Shown one piece after another: positions 7,608 to 15,719 of a DNA stretch of 64,000 bases. Position numbers and translations under genes: made by a program. The stretch is from the NCBI RefSeq assembly GCF_018398425.1, contig NZ_JADPMV010000001.1, forward strand, positions 2,542,001-2,606,000, given 5' to 3'. How positions within the stretch are numbered: the first letter of the stretch is position 1; each line of letters opens with the position of its first letter. The DNA is from Pseudomonas lalucatii (GTDB lineage Bacteria > Pseudomonadota > Gammaproteobacteria > Pseudomonadales > Pseudomonadaceae). The notes below the pieces were generated by a model. That model was not told where the DNA came from. It saw nothing but the letters and a program-made list of their open reading frames with translations, and ran no database searches.

Positions 7608-8648
7608 TTAGTATTTCTGTTCCAGCTCGGCGATCTCGGCCTCCAGGGCCTGCAGGGCGGTGCCGGCTTCCGGGCCGGCCAGTTCCACCAGCTTGTCACG
7701 CAGCGGCTCGCTGGCCTTGCGGAAGGTGGCCTGTTCCGCGTCGTTCAGGTGCACCACCTGGATGCCCGGCTTGGCCTGCTGGATCTTCTCCAGGCGCTCC
7801 TGGTTGTACTTGGCCTGGGTCTCGAAGATGTAGGGCGCCAGTTCGTCGATGGTCTCGTCGATGATCTGGCGCTGCGCGGCCGGCAGACCCTGGTACCAGG
7901 ACTCGCTGGACAGCACCGCGACGGTGAACTGCTGATGGCCGGACCAGGTCAGCACGTCGGTGACCTCGTAGAACTTCATCTCCTCGATGGCGAAGATCGG
8001 GTTCTCCTGGCCGTCGATCATCTTCAGCTGCAGGGCGCCGTACACCTCGGAATAGGGCAGCGGGGTGGGCACCGCGCCGAACGACTTGTAGGTCTCCACC
8101 AGCATCGGCGAGGCCATCACGCGCATCTTCACGTTGTCGAAGTCGGCCGGCTTGCGCACCACCTTGTTGGTGGTCCAGACCATCTCGCCTTCCGGGTACA
8201 TGCTCAGCAGGCGCAGGTTGCGGGTCTTCAGCTTGTCGGCCATGGGCCCGTAGATGGTCGGGCTCTCGGTCAGCAGCTCGAGGTTGACCTTGTTGTTCTG
8301 CGACAGCAGGTAGGGCATGGAGAACACCTGCATCGACGGCGCGGTGGAGCCGAGGATGCCGGTGGAGCCGTGGGTGAACTGCAGCACGCCGTTGGCCACC
8401 AGTTCGGTGAGGTCTTCCGACTCGCCCAGGGCGCCGTAGGGGTAGACGGTGACGGTGATGTCGCCGCCGCTCTTCTCTTCCACCAGCTGCTTGAACTTCT
8501 GCGCGTAGGCGTCCTGCACGCTGCCGCTGATCTCCTCCAGGGCGAACTTCCACTCCTCGGCCGCCGCCGCCAGGCTCGCCTGGCCCGCCAGGGCCAGGCC
8601 CATTGCCGCGGCCAGGGCCGCCTTCTTCAGTGTGCTGAACTTGCTCAT
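7608..8648 (-). CDS. uehA: UehA, TRAP ectoine/hydroxyectoine-binding protein
   Basis: A 346-residue DctP-family periplasmic protein. A signal peptide occupies about residues 1-30 (KKAALAAAMGLALAGQ, then ASLAAAAEEW). Family marks are KMRVMAS with the arginine that pairs with the ligand carboxylate, and IDGQENPIFAIEE. It should bind ectoine or hydroxyectoine in the periplasm and deliver it to UehBC. Unlike most TRAP operons it is separated from its permeases: it lies with doeBA on the minus strand, while uehBC lie about 4 kb away on the plus strand beyond enuR. The substrate follows from the doe/eut context; aromatic cage residues were not mapped. Confidence 0.86.
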   Translation of the reverse strand: MSKFSTLKKAALAAAMGLALAGQASLAAAAEEWKFALEEISGSVQDAYAQKFKQLVEEKSGGDITVTVYPYGALGESEDLTELVANGVLQFTHGSTGILGSTAPSMQVFSMPYLLSQNNKVNLELLTESPTIYGPMADKLKTRNLRLLSMYPEGEMVWTTNKVVRKPADFDNVKMRVMASPMLVETYKSFGAVPTPLPYSEVYGALQLKMIDGQENPIFAIEEMKFYEVTDVLTWSGHQQFTVAVLSSESWYQGLPAAQRQIIDETIDELAPYIFETQAKYNQERLEKIQQAKPGIQVVHLNDAEQATFRKASEPLRDKLVELAGPEAGTALQALEAEIAELEQKY

Positions 8649-8704
8649 GGTGAGGTCTCCGCTTGTTTTTATGTTCAGGGATGTGCGATTGAACCCGCTC
8701 GTCT

Positions 8705-9778
8705 TCAGCCTTCGATTAGGTCGGCGATCACCGCCAGGGTGTCGCCTATGTCCACCAGCGCCGGGAAACGCCGCGCCACCAGCATCCCGTCACGCTCGGC
8801 GCGGTATTCCACCGCCGGCGTGCCGGTGCGCTCGAAGGCATGCACCCGCGCCACCAGGTCACCGCGCCGCACCCGATCGCCCAGGCTCAGGGCCAGCTCG
8901 AGAATGCCGCGGTGCAGGCTCTGCACGTAGCAACTGGCGTCTGGCATATCCAGCTGCAGCGCCGGCTCGTCGGCCAGCTCCGGCTCACCTTCGATGATCC
9001 CGGCGAACTTGAGGAAGTTGCGCACCCCGCGATCGGCCAGAGCCATGGTCTGCGGCGTGCTGGTGCCGCCGCCGCGCAGCTCGGTGGTGACGAACACCTT
9101 GCCCTGGGCTTCCACGGCGGTGTCGTACAGCGAGGCCGCATCCAGCTCGAAGAGGATCATGCTGGCGGCGGTGCCGAACAGCCGGGCGCCCTCGATGCAC
9201 TTGGCCTCCTGCGCCGGGTCCGGCAACCGGTGGGCCGCGGCGAAGGGCAGGATGTCCAGGGTCTTGCCGCCGGAGTGGATATCCAAAGCGTAGTCACACA
9301 ACGGGATCAGGTAGCGCTGGAAGTAGTCGGCGATGCGCTCGGTCATCGCCCCGTGGGGATTGCCCGGGAAGGCGCGGTTCATGTTGCCCTTGTCGATCGG
9401 CGAGGTGCGGCTGCCGTTCTGCACCGCCGGGTAGTTCATCGCCGGGACTATGATCACCCGGCCCTGGACGTCCTCGGCGCGCAGCTCGCCGGCCAGCTTG
9501 AGCAGGGCGGTGATGCCCTCGTACTCGTCGCCATGATTGCCGCCGGTGAGCAACGCGGTGGGCCCCGTGCCGTTCTTCACCACGGTGATGGGGATCATGA
9601 TGCAGCCCCAGGCCGACTGGTCGTGGGAGTACGGCAGCTTGAGGAAGCCGTGCTGTACCCCGTCGCGCGCGAAGTCGACGGTGGCGCTGATGGTGCTTTC
9701 GCCGACCTCGGCGATGGTCGAGAGACTGGTCGCCTGCAGGTCGGATTCGGGGGAGATATTCATTTGCGCTGCACTCAT
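8705..9778 (-). CDS. doeB: DoeB, N-acetyl-L-2,4-diaminobutyrate deacetylase
   Basis: A 357-residue zinc deacylase of the succinylglutamate desuccinylase/aspartoacylase family. Zinc ligands are H82 and E85 in GGNHGDEYEG and H168 in ALDIHSGG; the likely general-base glutamate is in VTTELRGGG. DoeB removes the acetyl group from N-alpha-acetyl-diaminobutyrate made by DoeA, giving diaminobutyrate for DoeD. It starts one base after the doeA stop, and 56 bases separate it from uehA, so doeA-doeB-uehA looks like one transcript. It is also called EutE in ectoine clusters. Confidence 0.9.
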   Translation of the reverse strand: MSAAQMNISPESDLQATSLSTIAEVGESTISATVDFARDGVQHGFLKLPYSHDQSAWGCIMIPITVVKNGTGPTALLTGGNHGDEYEGITALLKLAGELRAEDVQGRVIIVPAMNYPAVQNGSRTSPIDKGNMNRAFPGNPHGAMTERIADYFQRYLIPLCDYALDIHSGGKTLDILPFAAAHRLPDPAQEAKCIEGARLFGTAASMILFELDAASLYDTAVEAQGKVFVTTELRGGGTSTPQTMALADRGVRNFLKFAGIIEGEPELADEPALQLDMPDASCYVQSLHRGILELALSLGDRVRRGDLVARVHAFERTGTPAVEYRAERDGMLVARRFPALVDIGDTLAVIADLIEG

Positions 9779-9779
9779 C

Positions 9780-10967
9780 TCAGGCCTTCACGAACAATTC
9801 GCGCGGGTAGTCGCAGAGGGTTTCCACGCCGCTGTCGGTGATCAGGATGCTTTCGGTGGTCTCCAGCCCCCAGTCGTCCAGCCACAGGCCCGGCATGAAG
9901 TGGAAGGTCATGCCCGGCTGCAACACCGTGGTGTCGCTCTCGCGCAGGCTCATGGTGCGCTCGCCCCAATCCGGCGGATAGCTCAGCCCGATGGGGTAGC
10001 CGCAGCGGTTGTCGCCGCGGTCGTAGCCGTAGCGGCGCAGGGTGCTGTTCAGTTCGCGAGCGATGTCGCCGCAGGTGTTGCCCGGCTTGGCCACCGCCAG
10101 GCCGGCCTCGAGGCCGGCGTTGATCGCCTCCTCGGCCTTGCGGAACGCCGCCGAGGGCTCGCCCAGGTAGACGGTGCGCGACAGCGGGCAGTGGTAGCGC
10201 TTGTGGCAGCCGGCGATCTCGAAGAAGGTGCCTTCGCCCTGCTTGAACGGGCGGTCGTCCCAGGTCAGGTGCGGCGCCGAGGCGTCCTTGCCCGAGGGCA
10301 GCATGGGCACGATGGCCGGGTAGTCGCCGAACTTGCCGTCGTGGCCGACGCAGGCGACCCGGTAGATCTCGCCGACCAGCACGTTCTTCGGCAGGCCCGG
10401 CTCGATCATCTCGACGATGGCGCGGTGCATGTTCTCGACGATGCGCGCGGCGACGCGCATGTACTCGACTTCCTGTGCCGACTTGATCGCCCGGCACCAG
10501 TTGACCAGGCCGGTGGCGTCCACCAGCTCGGCCTGAGGCAGGCCGCGCAGCAGCGCCTGGTGCGAGGTGGCGCTGTAGTAGTAGTTGTCCATCTCCACGC
10601 CGATCACCCCGGCGGTCCAGCCCCGCGCCGGCAGCACCTGCTCGCACAGGTAGTCGAGGGCATGGTGCGGCGGGTTCATCACATAGCGGTCGCTGTAGGA
10701 GGCGATGTCCTCCTCCGGCAGGTAGACGGTACGGCGCGCGCCGTTGGCGTCGATGCCGCGGCCGTACCACAGCGGGTTGCCGCTCTGGCCGACCACCACG
10801 CATTGCGGGGTGTAGAAGGACCAACCGTCATAGCCGGTGAGCCAGGCCATGTTCGACGGGTCGTGGACGATCAGCGTGGCGATCCCCCGCTCGGCCATGG
10901 CGGCGCGCACCTTGGCCAGTCGCTGGGCGTACTCTGCACGGCTGAAATTCAACGCGATTTCACTCAT
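9780..10967 (-). CDS. doeA: DoeA, ectoine hydrolase (M24/creatinase fold)
   Basis: A 395-residue protein with the pita-bread fold of the M24 aminopeptidase P/creatinase family. It opens the ectoine ring, giving mainly N-alpha-acetyl-L-2,4-diaminobutyrate. The positions of the usual metal ligands are changed: FFEIAGCHKRYHCPLSRT replaces the D...DITRT pattern and CGYPIGLSYPPDWGE replaces the GHGIG...HE region. This fits a metal-independent creatinase-like hydrolase and not a peptidase. The start MSEIALNFSRAEYAQRLAKV is typical of the family. It is the first gene of the minus-strand run and faces enuR across a 272-base control region. EutD is a synonym. Confidence 0.9.
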   Translation of the reverse strand: MSEIALNFSRAEYAQRLAKVRAAMAERGIATLIVHDPSNMAWLTGYDGWSFYTPQCVVVGQSGNPLWYGRGIDANGARRTVYLPEEDIASYSDRYVMNPPHHALDYLCEQVLPARGWTAGVIGVEMDNYYYSATSHQALLRGLPQAELVDATGLVNWCRAIKSAQEVEYMRVAARIVENMHRAIVEMIEPGLPKNVLVGEIYRVACVGHDGKFGDYPAIVPMLPSGKDASAPHLTWDDRPFKQGEGTFFEIAGCHKRYHCPLSRTVYLGEPSAAFRKAEEAINAGLEAGLAVAKPGNTCGDIARELNSTLRRYGYDRGDNRCGYPIGLSYPPDWGERTMSLRESDTTVLQPGMTFHFMPGLWLDDWGLETTESILITDSGVETLCDYPRELFVKA

Positions 10968-11239
10968 GACAGCATCTCGATAACGAACGCCGGGGCGTTC
11001 AGGCCTCTATCAGCCCGCCGGACAGCAGCCGGGCGGACGACATTGCTGCGACGCATGGAGCATGGCGCCGAGCCGTTCATGCACCCTCCAGGCCGCTTGC
11101 CGTCCCGGTACCGCGGACGTCGGTCCGCCTGGAGAAATTGTACTGAAACCTGCTAAAGTAACCGCGACAAATGCAGGTCAATACGCCTTGAGGCCCATAT
11201 TATGACCATTACAATCATCGTCAAGGAATTTATTGTTCT
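10968..11239. promoter_or_regulatory. doeA-enuR divergent control region
   Basis: The 272 bases between doeA and enuR turn AT-rich on the enuR side. ATTGT or ACAAT half-sites occur at 11137-11141, 11211-11215 and 11232-11247; the last is a palindrome ATTGT-N6-ACAAT that spans the enuR start codon. On the minus strand the first site reads TACAAT and could serve as a -10 for doeA. These are candidate EnuR sites by position only. Confidence 0.4.
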
Positions 11240-12640
11240 ATGACAATTGACCTGAAACCCTTCATCCGCTCCGGCCAACCCAAGTACCTGGCCATCGGCA
11301 ATGCCCTGACCGAGGCGATCAACAGCGGCGCGCTGCAGCCCGGCAGCAAGCTGCCGACCCACCGCGAGCTGGCGGAAACCCTGGGCGTCAGCGTGCAGAC
11401 GGTGAGCAATGCCTATGCCCACGCGGAGAAGCAGGGCGCCATCTATGCCCAGGTCGGCAGCGGCACCTTCGTGCGCAGCCGCCACGTCAGCCACGAGTCG
11501 GACTACCTGTCCACCGACGAACATGAGGACCCGCACCGCGGCATCGACCTGTCCACCGCCCATCCGGTGTGCACCCAGCGCCACGTCAAGCTCTACCGCG
11601 ATGGCCTGGAACGCCTGGCCCGGGAGGGCCGCGACGACTTCATCACCTCCTTCCACCCGACCCAGGGCCTGACCCAGCACCGCGACGTGGTCTGCGCCTG
11701 GCTGGCGCAGCAGAAGATGCCGGCCAACCCCGACCACATGCTGTTCTGCAACGGCGCCGCCCATGCCCTGACCATCGCCATGGCCACCGTGCTCAAGCCC
11801 GGCGACACGGTGCTGTGCGAGCGGGAGACCTGCATGCTGCTGCTGGCCCTGGCGCAGACCCTGCACTTCAACCTCAAGGGGCTGGCCACCGACGACCAGG
11901 GCCTGCTGCCGGAGGCGCTGGAGGCGGCCTGCAAGCAGGGCGGCGCGCGGGTGCTGTTCTGCACCCCGACCATGAACAACCCGACCACCGACACCATGGG
12001 CCTGGAGCGACGCCAGGCGATCGCCGAGCTGGCGCGGCGCTACGACCTGACCCTGGTGGAGGACGACGTCTACGGCGCCCTGCAGCCGGACCGCCACCCG
12101 CCGCTGTCGGCGCTGATCCCGGAGCGCAGCTTCTACGCCACCAGCCTGACCAAGATCACCCTGCCGGGCATGCGCGCCGGCTACCTGATCACCCCGCCGC
12201 ACCTGGTGCAGCAGGCCATCGGCCGCCTGCGCAGCACCACCTGGATGGCCACCCTGATGCCCTTCGAGATCGCCAGCTGGTGGATGCAGGACGGCACCCT
12301 GGAGCGCATGGTGGCCTTCCAGCAGCAGGAGTTCGCGGCGCGCCAGCAGCTCGCTCGCGAGCTGCTGGCCGACTGCAGCTTCCGCGCCCATCCCAACGGC
12401 ATGCATATCTGGGCCGAGTTGCCGGCGCACTGGCAGCCGGAGAAGTTCGCCCGCCGCGCGCGCCAGGAAGGCGTGATGATCTTTCCCGCCGAGCCCTTCC
12501 TGGCCACCGCCGACCGCAGCAACCAGCACGTGCGCATCAGCCTGGGCGCCGAGCAGAGCCGCGCGCGCCTGCAGGCCGGCCTGGCGACCCTCAACGGGCT
12601 GTTCGGCGAGACGCCACCGCCCATGCATTTCGTGTTCTAA
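11240..12640 (+). CDS. enuR: EnuR, MocR-type (GntR plus aminotransferase) regulator of ectoine use
   Basis: A 466-residue MocR protein. The GntR winged helix spans about residues 15-80 (LPTHRELAETLGVSVQTVSN). It is joined to a fold-type I aminotransferase domain with NNPTTDTMG near 246, VEDDVYG (D275) and the PLP lysine K305 in TSLTKITLPGMRAGYL. EnuR proteins bind PLP through such a lysine and respond to ectoine-derived inducers such as diaminobutyrate derivatives, de-repressing uptake and catabolic genes. The gene diverges from doeA and is followed by uehBC, placing the regulator between the two parts of the regulon. An AAGGAA ribosome site lies about 12 bases before ATG 11240. Confidence 0.9.
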   Translation: MTIDLKPFIRSGQPKYLAIGNALTEAINSGALQPGSKLPTHRELAETLGVSVQTVSNAYAHAEKQGAIYAQVGSGTFVRSRHVSHESDYLSTDEHEDPHRGIDLSTAHPVCTQRHVKLYRDGLERLAREGRDDFITSFHPTQGLTQHRDVVCAWLAQQKMPANPDHMLFCNGAAHALTIAMATVLKPGDTVLCERETCMLLLALAQTLHFNLKGLATDDQGLLPEALEAACKQGGARVLFCTPTMNNPTTDTMGLERRQAIAELARRYDLTLVEDDVYGALQPDRHPPLSALIPERSFYATSLTKITLPGMRAGYLITPPHLVQQAIGRLRSTTWMATLMPFEIASWWMQDGTLERMVAFQQQEFAARQQLARELLADCSFRAHPNGMHIWAELPAHWQPEKFARRARQEGVMIFPAEPFLATADRSNQHVRISLGAEQSRARLQAGLATLNGLFGETPPPMHFVF

Positions 12641-12701
12641 AACAGGGCACCATCATTACATTTGCTCGATAACGACGCATATGTACTGATTCAAATATTA
12701 A

Positions 12702-12730
12702 TTGACATGATTTTTGACCGGCGATAAGGT
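12702..12730 (+). promoter_or_regulatory. Candidate sigma-70 promoter of uehBC
   Basis: TTGACA at 12702-12707 and TAAGGT at 12725-12730 are separated by 17 bases in an AT-rich gap after enuR. This would let uehBC be transcribed independently. ATG 12787 of uehB follows a GGAGG site at 12777-12781. Confidence 0.5.
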
Positions 12731-12786
12731 CTGGCTTCCACAACAAGAACAATGTCCGCCGCGTCGACGACGGGCTGGAGGTGGCT

Positions 12787-13323
12787 ATGTCTTGGTTGCA
12801 CAAGTTGGATTGGCTGCTGGAGAAGCTCGAGGCCTTCATCCTCGCCAGCGCCATTCTGCTGATGGCGCTGAATTCGGTCGGCAACGTGTTCGGCCGCTAC
12901 CTGTTCAACCAGAGCATCTATTTCTCCGAGGAGCTCAACCAGTTCCTCATCATCTTCGTCACCTTCGTCGGCTGCAGCTATGCCGCCCGCCATAGCCGGC
13001 ACATCAGCATGAGTGCCTTCATCGAGCACCTGACCGGCAAGCCCGCCGCCGCCAGCCTGCTGCTGATCAACCTGCTCACCGCCCTGCTGATGCTCTGGCT
13101 GACCTGGGCGGCGATCGGCTACGTCGAGTCGGCCGCCCGCGTCGGCCGCGCCTCCTCGGCGCTGCAGCTGCCGCTGCACTACATCTACCTGGTGATCCCC
13201 CTGGGCCTGGGCATGACCGGCCTGCAGTTCCTGCGCCACGCCTTCACCCAGCTGCTGGTCCTGCTCGGCCGCCGCGAGGCGCCGCCGCGTCACGTCGACG
13301 CCCCCCTTCCGCCGCAACCCTGA
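12787..13323 (+). CDS. uehB: UehB, TRAP small permease subunit (DctQ)
   Basis: A 178-residue DctQ-family membrane protein with four predicted helices, at about residues 14-34, 46-66, 86-108 and 128-150. The segment NVFGRYLFNQSIYFSEELNQ is typical of the small TRAP subunit just before helix 2. I chose ATG 12787 over the GTG two codons earlier because GGAGG sits five bases upstream. It should form the ectoine transporter with UehC, receiving ligand from UehA and driven by a sodium gradient as in other TRAP systems. It is separated from uehC by 12 bases. Pairing with UehA and not another binding protein is inferred from the cluster. Confidence 0.85.
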   Translation: MSWLHKLDWLLEKLEAFILASAILLMALNSVGNVFGRYLFNQSIYFSEELNQFLIIFVTFVGCSYAARHSRHISMSAFIEHLTGKPAAASLLLINLLTALLMLWLTWAAIGYVESAARVGRASSALQLPLHYIYLVIPLGLGMTGLQFLRHAFTQLLVLLGRREAPPRHVDAPLPPQP

Positions 13324-13335
13324 GCCCTCGCCACC

Positions 13336-14619
13336 ATGGATATGACCACTGCCCTGCTGCTCATCATGCTGGTCCTGCTGCTGGCAGGCTTCCCCATGAT
13401 GACCACCCTGCTGGCCGCCGCCGCCGCCGGCTTCGTGTTCTTCTTCACCATGGGCCCGGAGTTCATCGTCCAGCAGATGATCGCCGGCATCCGCCCGGCC
13501 GCCCTGGTGGCGGTGCCCATGTTCATCCTCGCCGCCGACATCATCACCCGCGGCGCCACGGCCAATCGTCTGCTGGACGTGGCCACCGCCTTCGTCGGCC
13601 ACGTGCGCGGCGGCATGGCGGTGACCACGGCGCTGAGCTGCGCGCTGTTCGGTGCCCTGTCCGGCTCGACCCAGGCCACCGTGGTCGGCGTCGGCAGCAT
13701 CATGCGGCCGAAGATGCTGCAGCAGGGCTACAAGGACAGCTTCGCCATCTCGCTGATCATCAACGCCTCGGACATCGCCCTGCTGATCCCGCCGAGCATC
13801 GGCATGATCATCTACGGCGTGGTCTCCGGCACCTCGGTGGCCGAGCTGTTCATCGCCGGCATCGGCCCGGGCCTGCTGCTGATGCTGCTGCTGGCCGGCT
13901 ACTGCTACCTCTACGCGCGGCTCACCGGCATTCCCAGGGGCGACAAGTTCAGCTGGCGCGAACGCCTGGTCACCTGCCGCCGCGCCATCCTGCCGCTGCT
14001 GTTGCCGGTGCTGACCATCGGCGGCATCTACTCCGGGGTGTTCAGCCCCACCGAGGCGGCCGCGGTGTCGGTGCTCTATGCGCTGGTCCTGGAGATGCTG
14101 ATCTACCGGCGGGTGAAGTTCAGCGAACTGTCGTCCATCGCCCTGTCCACCGGCCTGATCACCGCCGTGGTGTTCATCCTGGTGGCGGCCGGCGCGGCCT
14201 TCTCCTGGGTGATCTCCTTCGCCCAGATCCCGCAAGCCATCCTCAGCGGCATCGGCATCATGAGCGCCTCGCCGACCGAGCTGCTGATCATCATCTCGAT
14301 CGCCTTCTTCATCGGCTGCATGTTCGTCGACCCGATCGTGGTGATGCTGATCCTGGTGCCGATCTTCGCCCCGGCGGTGCGCCTGTCCGGCCTCGACCCG
14401 GTGCTGGTCGGCATCATCATCACCCTGCAGGCGGCCATCGGCTCGGCGACCCCGCCGTTCGGCTGCGACATCTTCACCGCCATCGCGGTGTTCCGCCGCC
14501 CCTATGTCGACGTGGTGCGCGGCAGCCTGCCGTTCTTCCTGATCCTGCTGCTGATGTCGGTGCTGCTGATCCTGTTCCCGCCGATCACCCTGTTCCTGCG
14601 CGACCTGGCCTTCCGCTAG
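13336..14619 (+). CDS. uehC: UehC, TRAP large permease subunit (DctM)
   Basis: A 427-residue DctM-family permease with about 12-13 hydrophobic helices. Family segments include GFPMMTTLLAAAAAGF near the N-terminus, LSGSTQATVVGVGSIM, PPSIGMIIYGVVSGTSVAELF and FFIGCMFVDPIVVMLILVP. It carries out the membrane step of ectoine or hydroxyectoine uptake with UehB. It closes the plus-strand unit; a strong hairpin terminator begins 26 bases after its stop. Confidence 0.88.
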   Translation: MDMTTALLLIMLVLLLAGFPMMTTLLAAAAAGFVFFFTMGPEFIVQQMIAGIRPAALVAVPMFILAADIITRGATANRLLDVATAFVGHVRGGMAVTTALSCALFGALSGSTQATVVGVGSIMRPKMLQQGYKDSFAISLIINASDIALLIPPSIGMIIYGVVSGTSVAELFIAGIGPGLLLMLLLAGYCYLYARLTGIPRGDKFSWRERLVTCRRAILPLLLPVLTIGGIYSGVFSPTEAAAVSVLYALVLEMLIYRRVKFSELSSIALSTGLITAVVFILVAAGAAFSWVISFAQIPQAILSGIGIMSASPTELLIIISIAFFIGCMFVDPIVVMLILVPIFAPAVRLSGLDPVLVGIIITLQAAIGSATPPFGCDIFTAIAVFRRPYVDVVRGSLPFFLILLLMSVLLILFPPITLFLRDLAFR

Positions 14620-14645
14620 CGCGGCTACCCGCCGACACAGGAAAA

Positions 14646-14692
14646 CCCCGCTGTCGGCTCGAGCGCAATCGAGCCGGCAGCGGGTTTTTTTT
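14646..14692. terminator. Bidirectional intrinsic terminator between uehC and the M23 gene
   Basis: A 15-bp stem (CCCGCTGTCGGCTCG pairing with CGAGCCGGCAGCGGG, with one mismatch or wobble) and an 8-base loop are followed by eight T on the plus strand. On the minus strand the hairpin is followed by GTTTTC, and the convergent M23 gene ends at its edge, so it can serve both. Confidence 0.85.
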
Positions 14693-15588
14693 CATTCGCC
14701 GCCGACGGCGAAGTTGGGCAGGCTGTCGACCGGCTGGGTGAAGCTGAAGGGGATGGACTCCAGGGCCAGGCCGACGTTGCGCTGCACCACGAAGTGCAGG
14801 TGCGGGCCGGTGCTGTTGCCGGTGTTGCCGGAGCGGGCGATCTGCTCGCCGACCGCCACCCGGCGGCCTTCGCGGACCCGCACCGAGCCCTTCATCAGGT
14901 GCAGGTAGACGCCCATGGTGCCGTCGTCGTGGAGGATGCGCACGTAGTTGCCGGAGGGGTTGGTGCCGCGCCCGCTCTGCTGGTTCTCGGTCTTCACCAC
15001 CACGCCGCCGCGCGCCGCCACTATGGGCGTGCCCTCGGGCATGGCGATGTCCAGGGCGTAGCGGCCCTTGGGGGTGAAGTGGCTGTACTTGCCGCCCGCG
15101 CCCTGGGTCAGGCGGAACGGCCCGCCGCGCCAGGGCAGCGGATAGCGCTGCTGGGTCGGCAGCAGGCGCGGGTCGCCGAGGGCGTAGCGCAGCTTCGGCG
15201 TGTAGCGCAGCGGCCGCCCGGCGTCGCGCGGGGCCAGGGTGGCCAGGCGGATCTTGCTGCGCGGCGGCAGCACCCAGGTGATCGGCTCGTCCGGGGCGCC
15301 GACGGCGTTGTCGACGTCCACCAGCTGCAACTCGACCTGCACCGGGGCATAGAGGTCGTTGCGCACCAGCAGGGTCTCGCCGGCCGCGTGCTTCTTGGTT
15401 TCCAGCTTCACCTGGTTGTCCAGGCGCTCGACCATGCGGTCGCGGAACACGAACACCTGGGCCCCCGGGGCGGCCTGGTCGGAATAGGTGACCACGCCGT
15501 TGGCATCGGTGTACTTGTAGATGGTCAGGGCCGCCGCCTGGCTGGCGGCGGCCCAGAGGCTGCAGAGAAGAATCAGGCGCCCTAGCAT
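14692..15588 (-). CDS. Secreted M23-family peptidase-like protein with DUF4124 domain
   Basis: A 298-residue exported protein. The signal peptide (about residues 1-19, LILLCSLWAAASQAAALT) is followed by a DUF4124 segment YKYTDANGVVTYSDQ, a beta-rich middle, and a C-terminal LytM/M23 domain with ALDIAMPEGTPIVAARGGVV, GRGTNPSGNYVRILHDDG and GPHLHFVVQR. M23 enzymes cut glycyl bonds in peptidoglycan peptides; zinc-ligand positions D and HLH are visible, but the first histidine of the usual HxxxD motif was not clearly located, so activity is unproven. The ATG at 15588 gives a good signal peptide; the 81 codons upstream do not look coding. It lies downstream of the response regulator on the same strand, 131 bases apart. 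Confidence 0.75.
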   Translation of the reverse strand: MLGRLILLCSLWAAASQAAALTIYKYTDANGVVTYSDQAAPGAQVFVFRDRMVERLDNQVKLETKKHAAGETLLVRNDLYAPVQVELQLVDVDNAVGAPDEPITWVLPPRSKIRLATLAPRDAGRPLRYTPKLRYALGDPRLLPTQQRYPLPWRGGPFRLTQGAGGKYSHFTPKGRYALDIAMPEGTPIVAARGGVVVKTENQQSGRGTNPSGNYVRILHDDGTMGVYLHLMKGSVRVREGRRVAVGEQIARSGNTGNSTGPHLHFVVQRNVGLALESIPFSFTQPVDSLPNFAVGGE

Positions 15589-15719
15589 ATCGACTCGGAT
15601 CTTATGGCTTTTGGATATCCGGACCAGGGAGACTAGCAGCCCCGCGGGCACCGCGCGAGGCGGCGCGCCCCGGGATGTGAGCCAGCTCGCGCGGCGCCCC
15701 GGCAGCCACGACCGACGGT

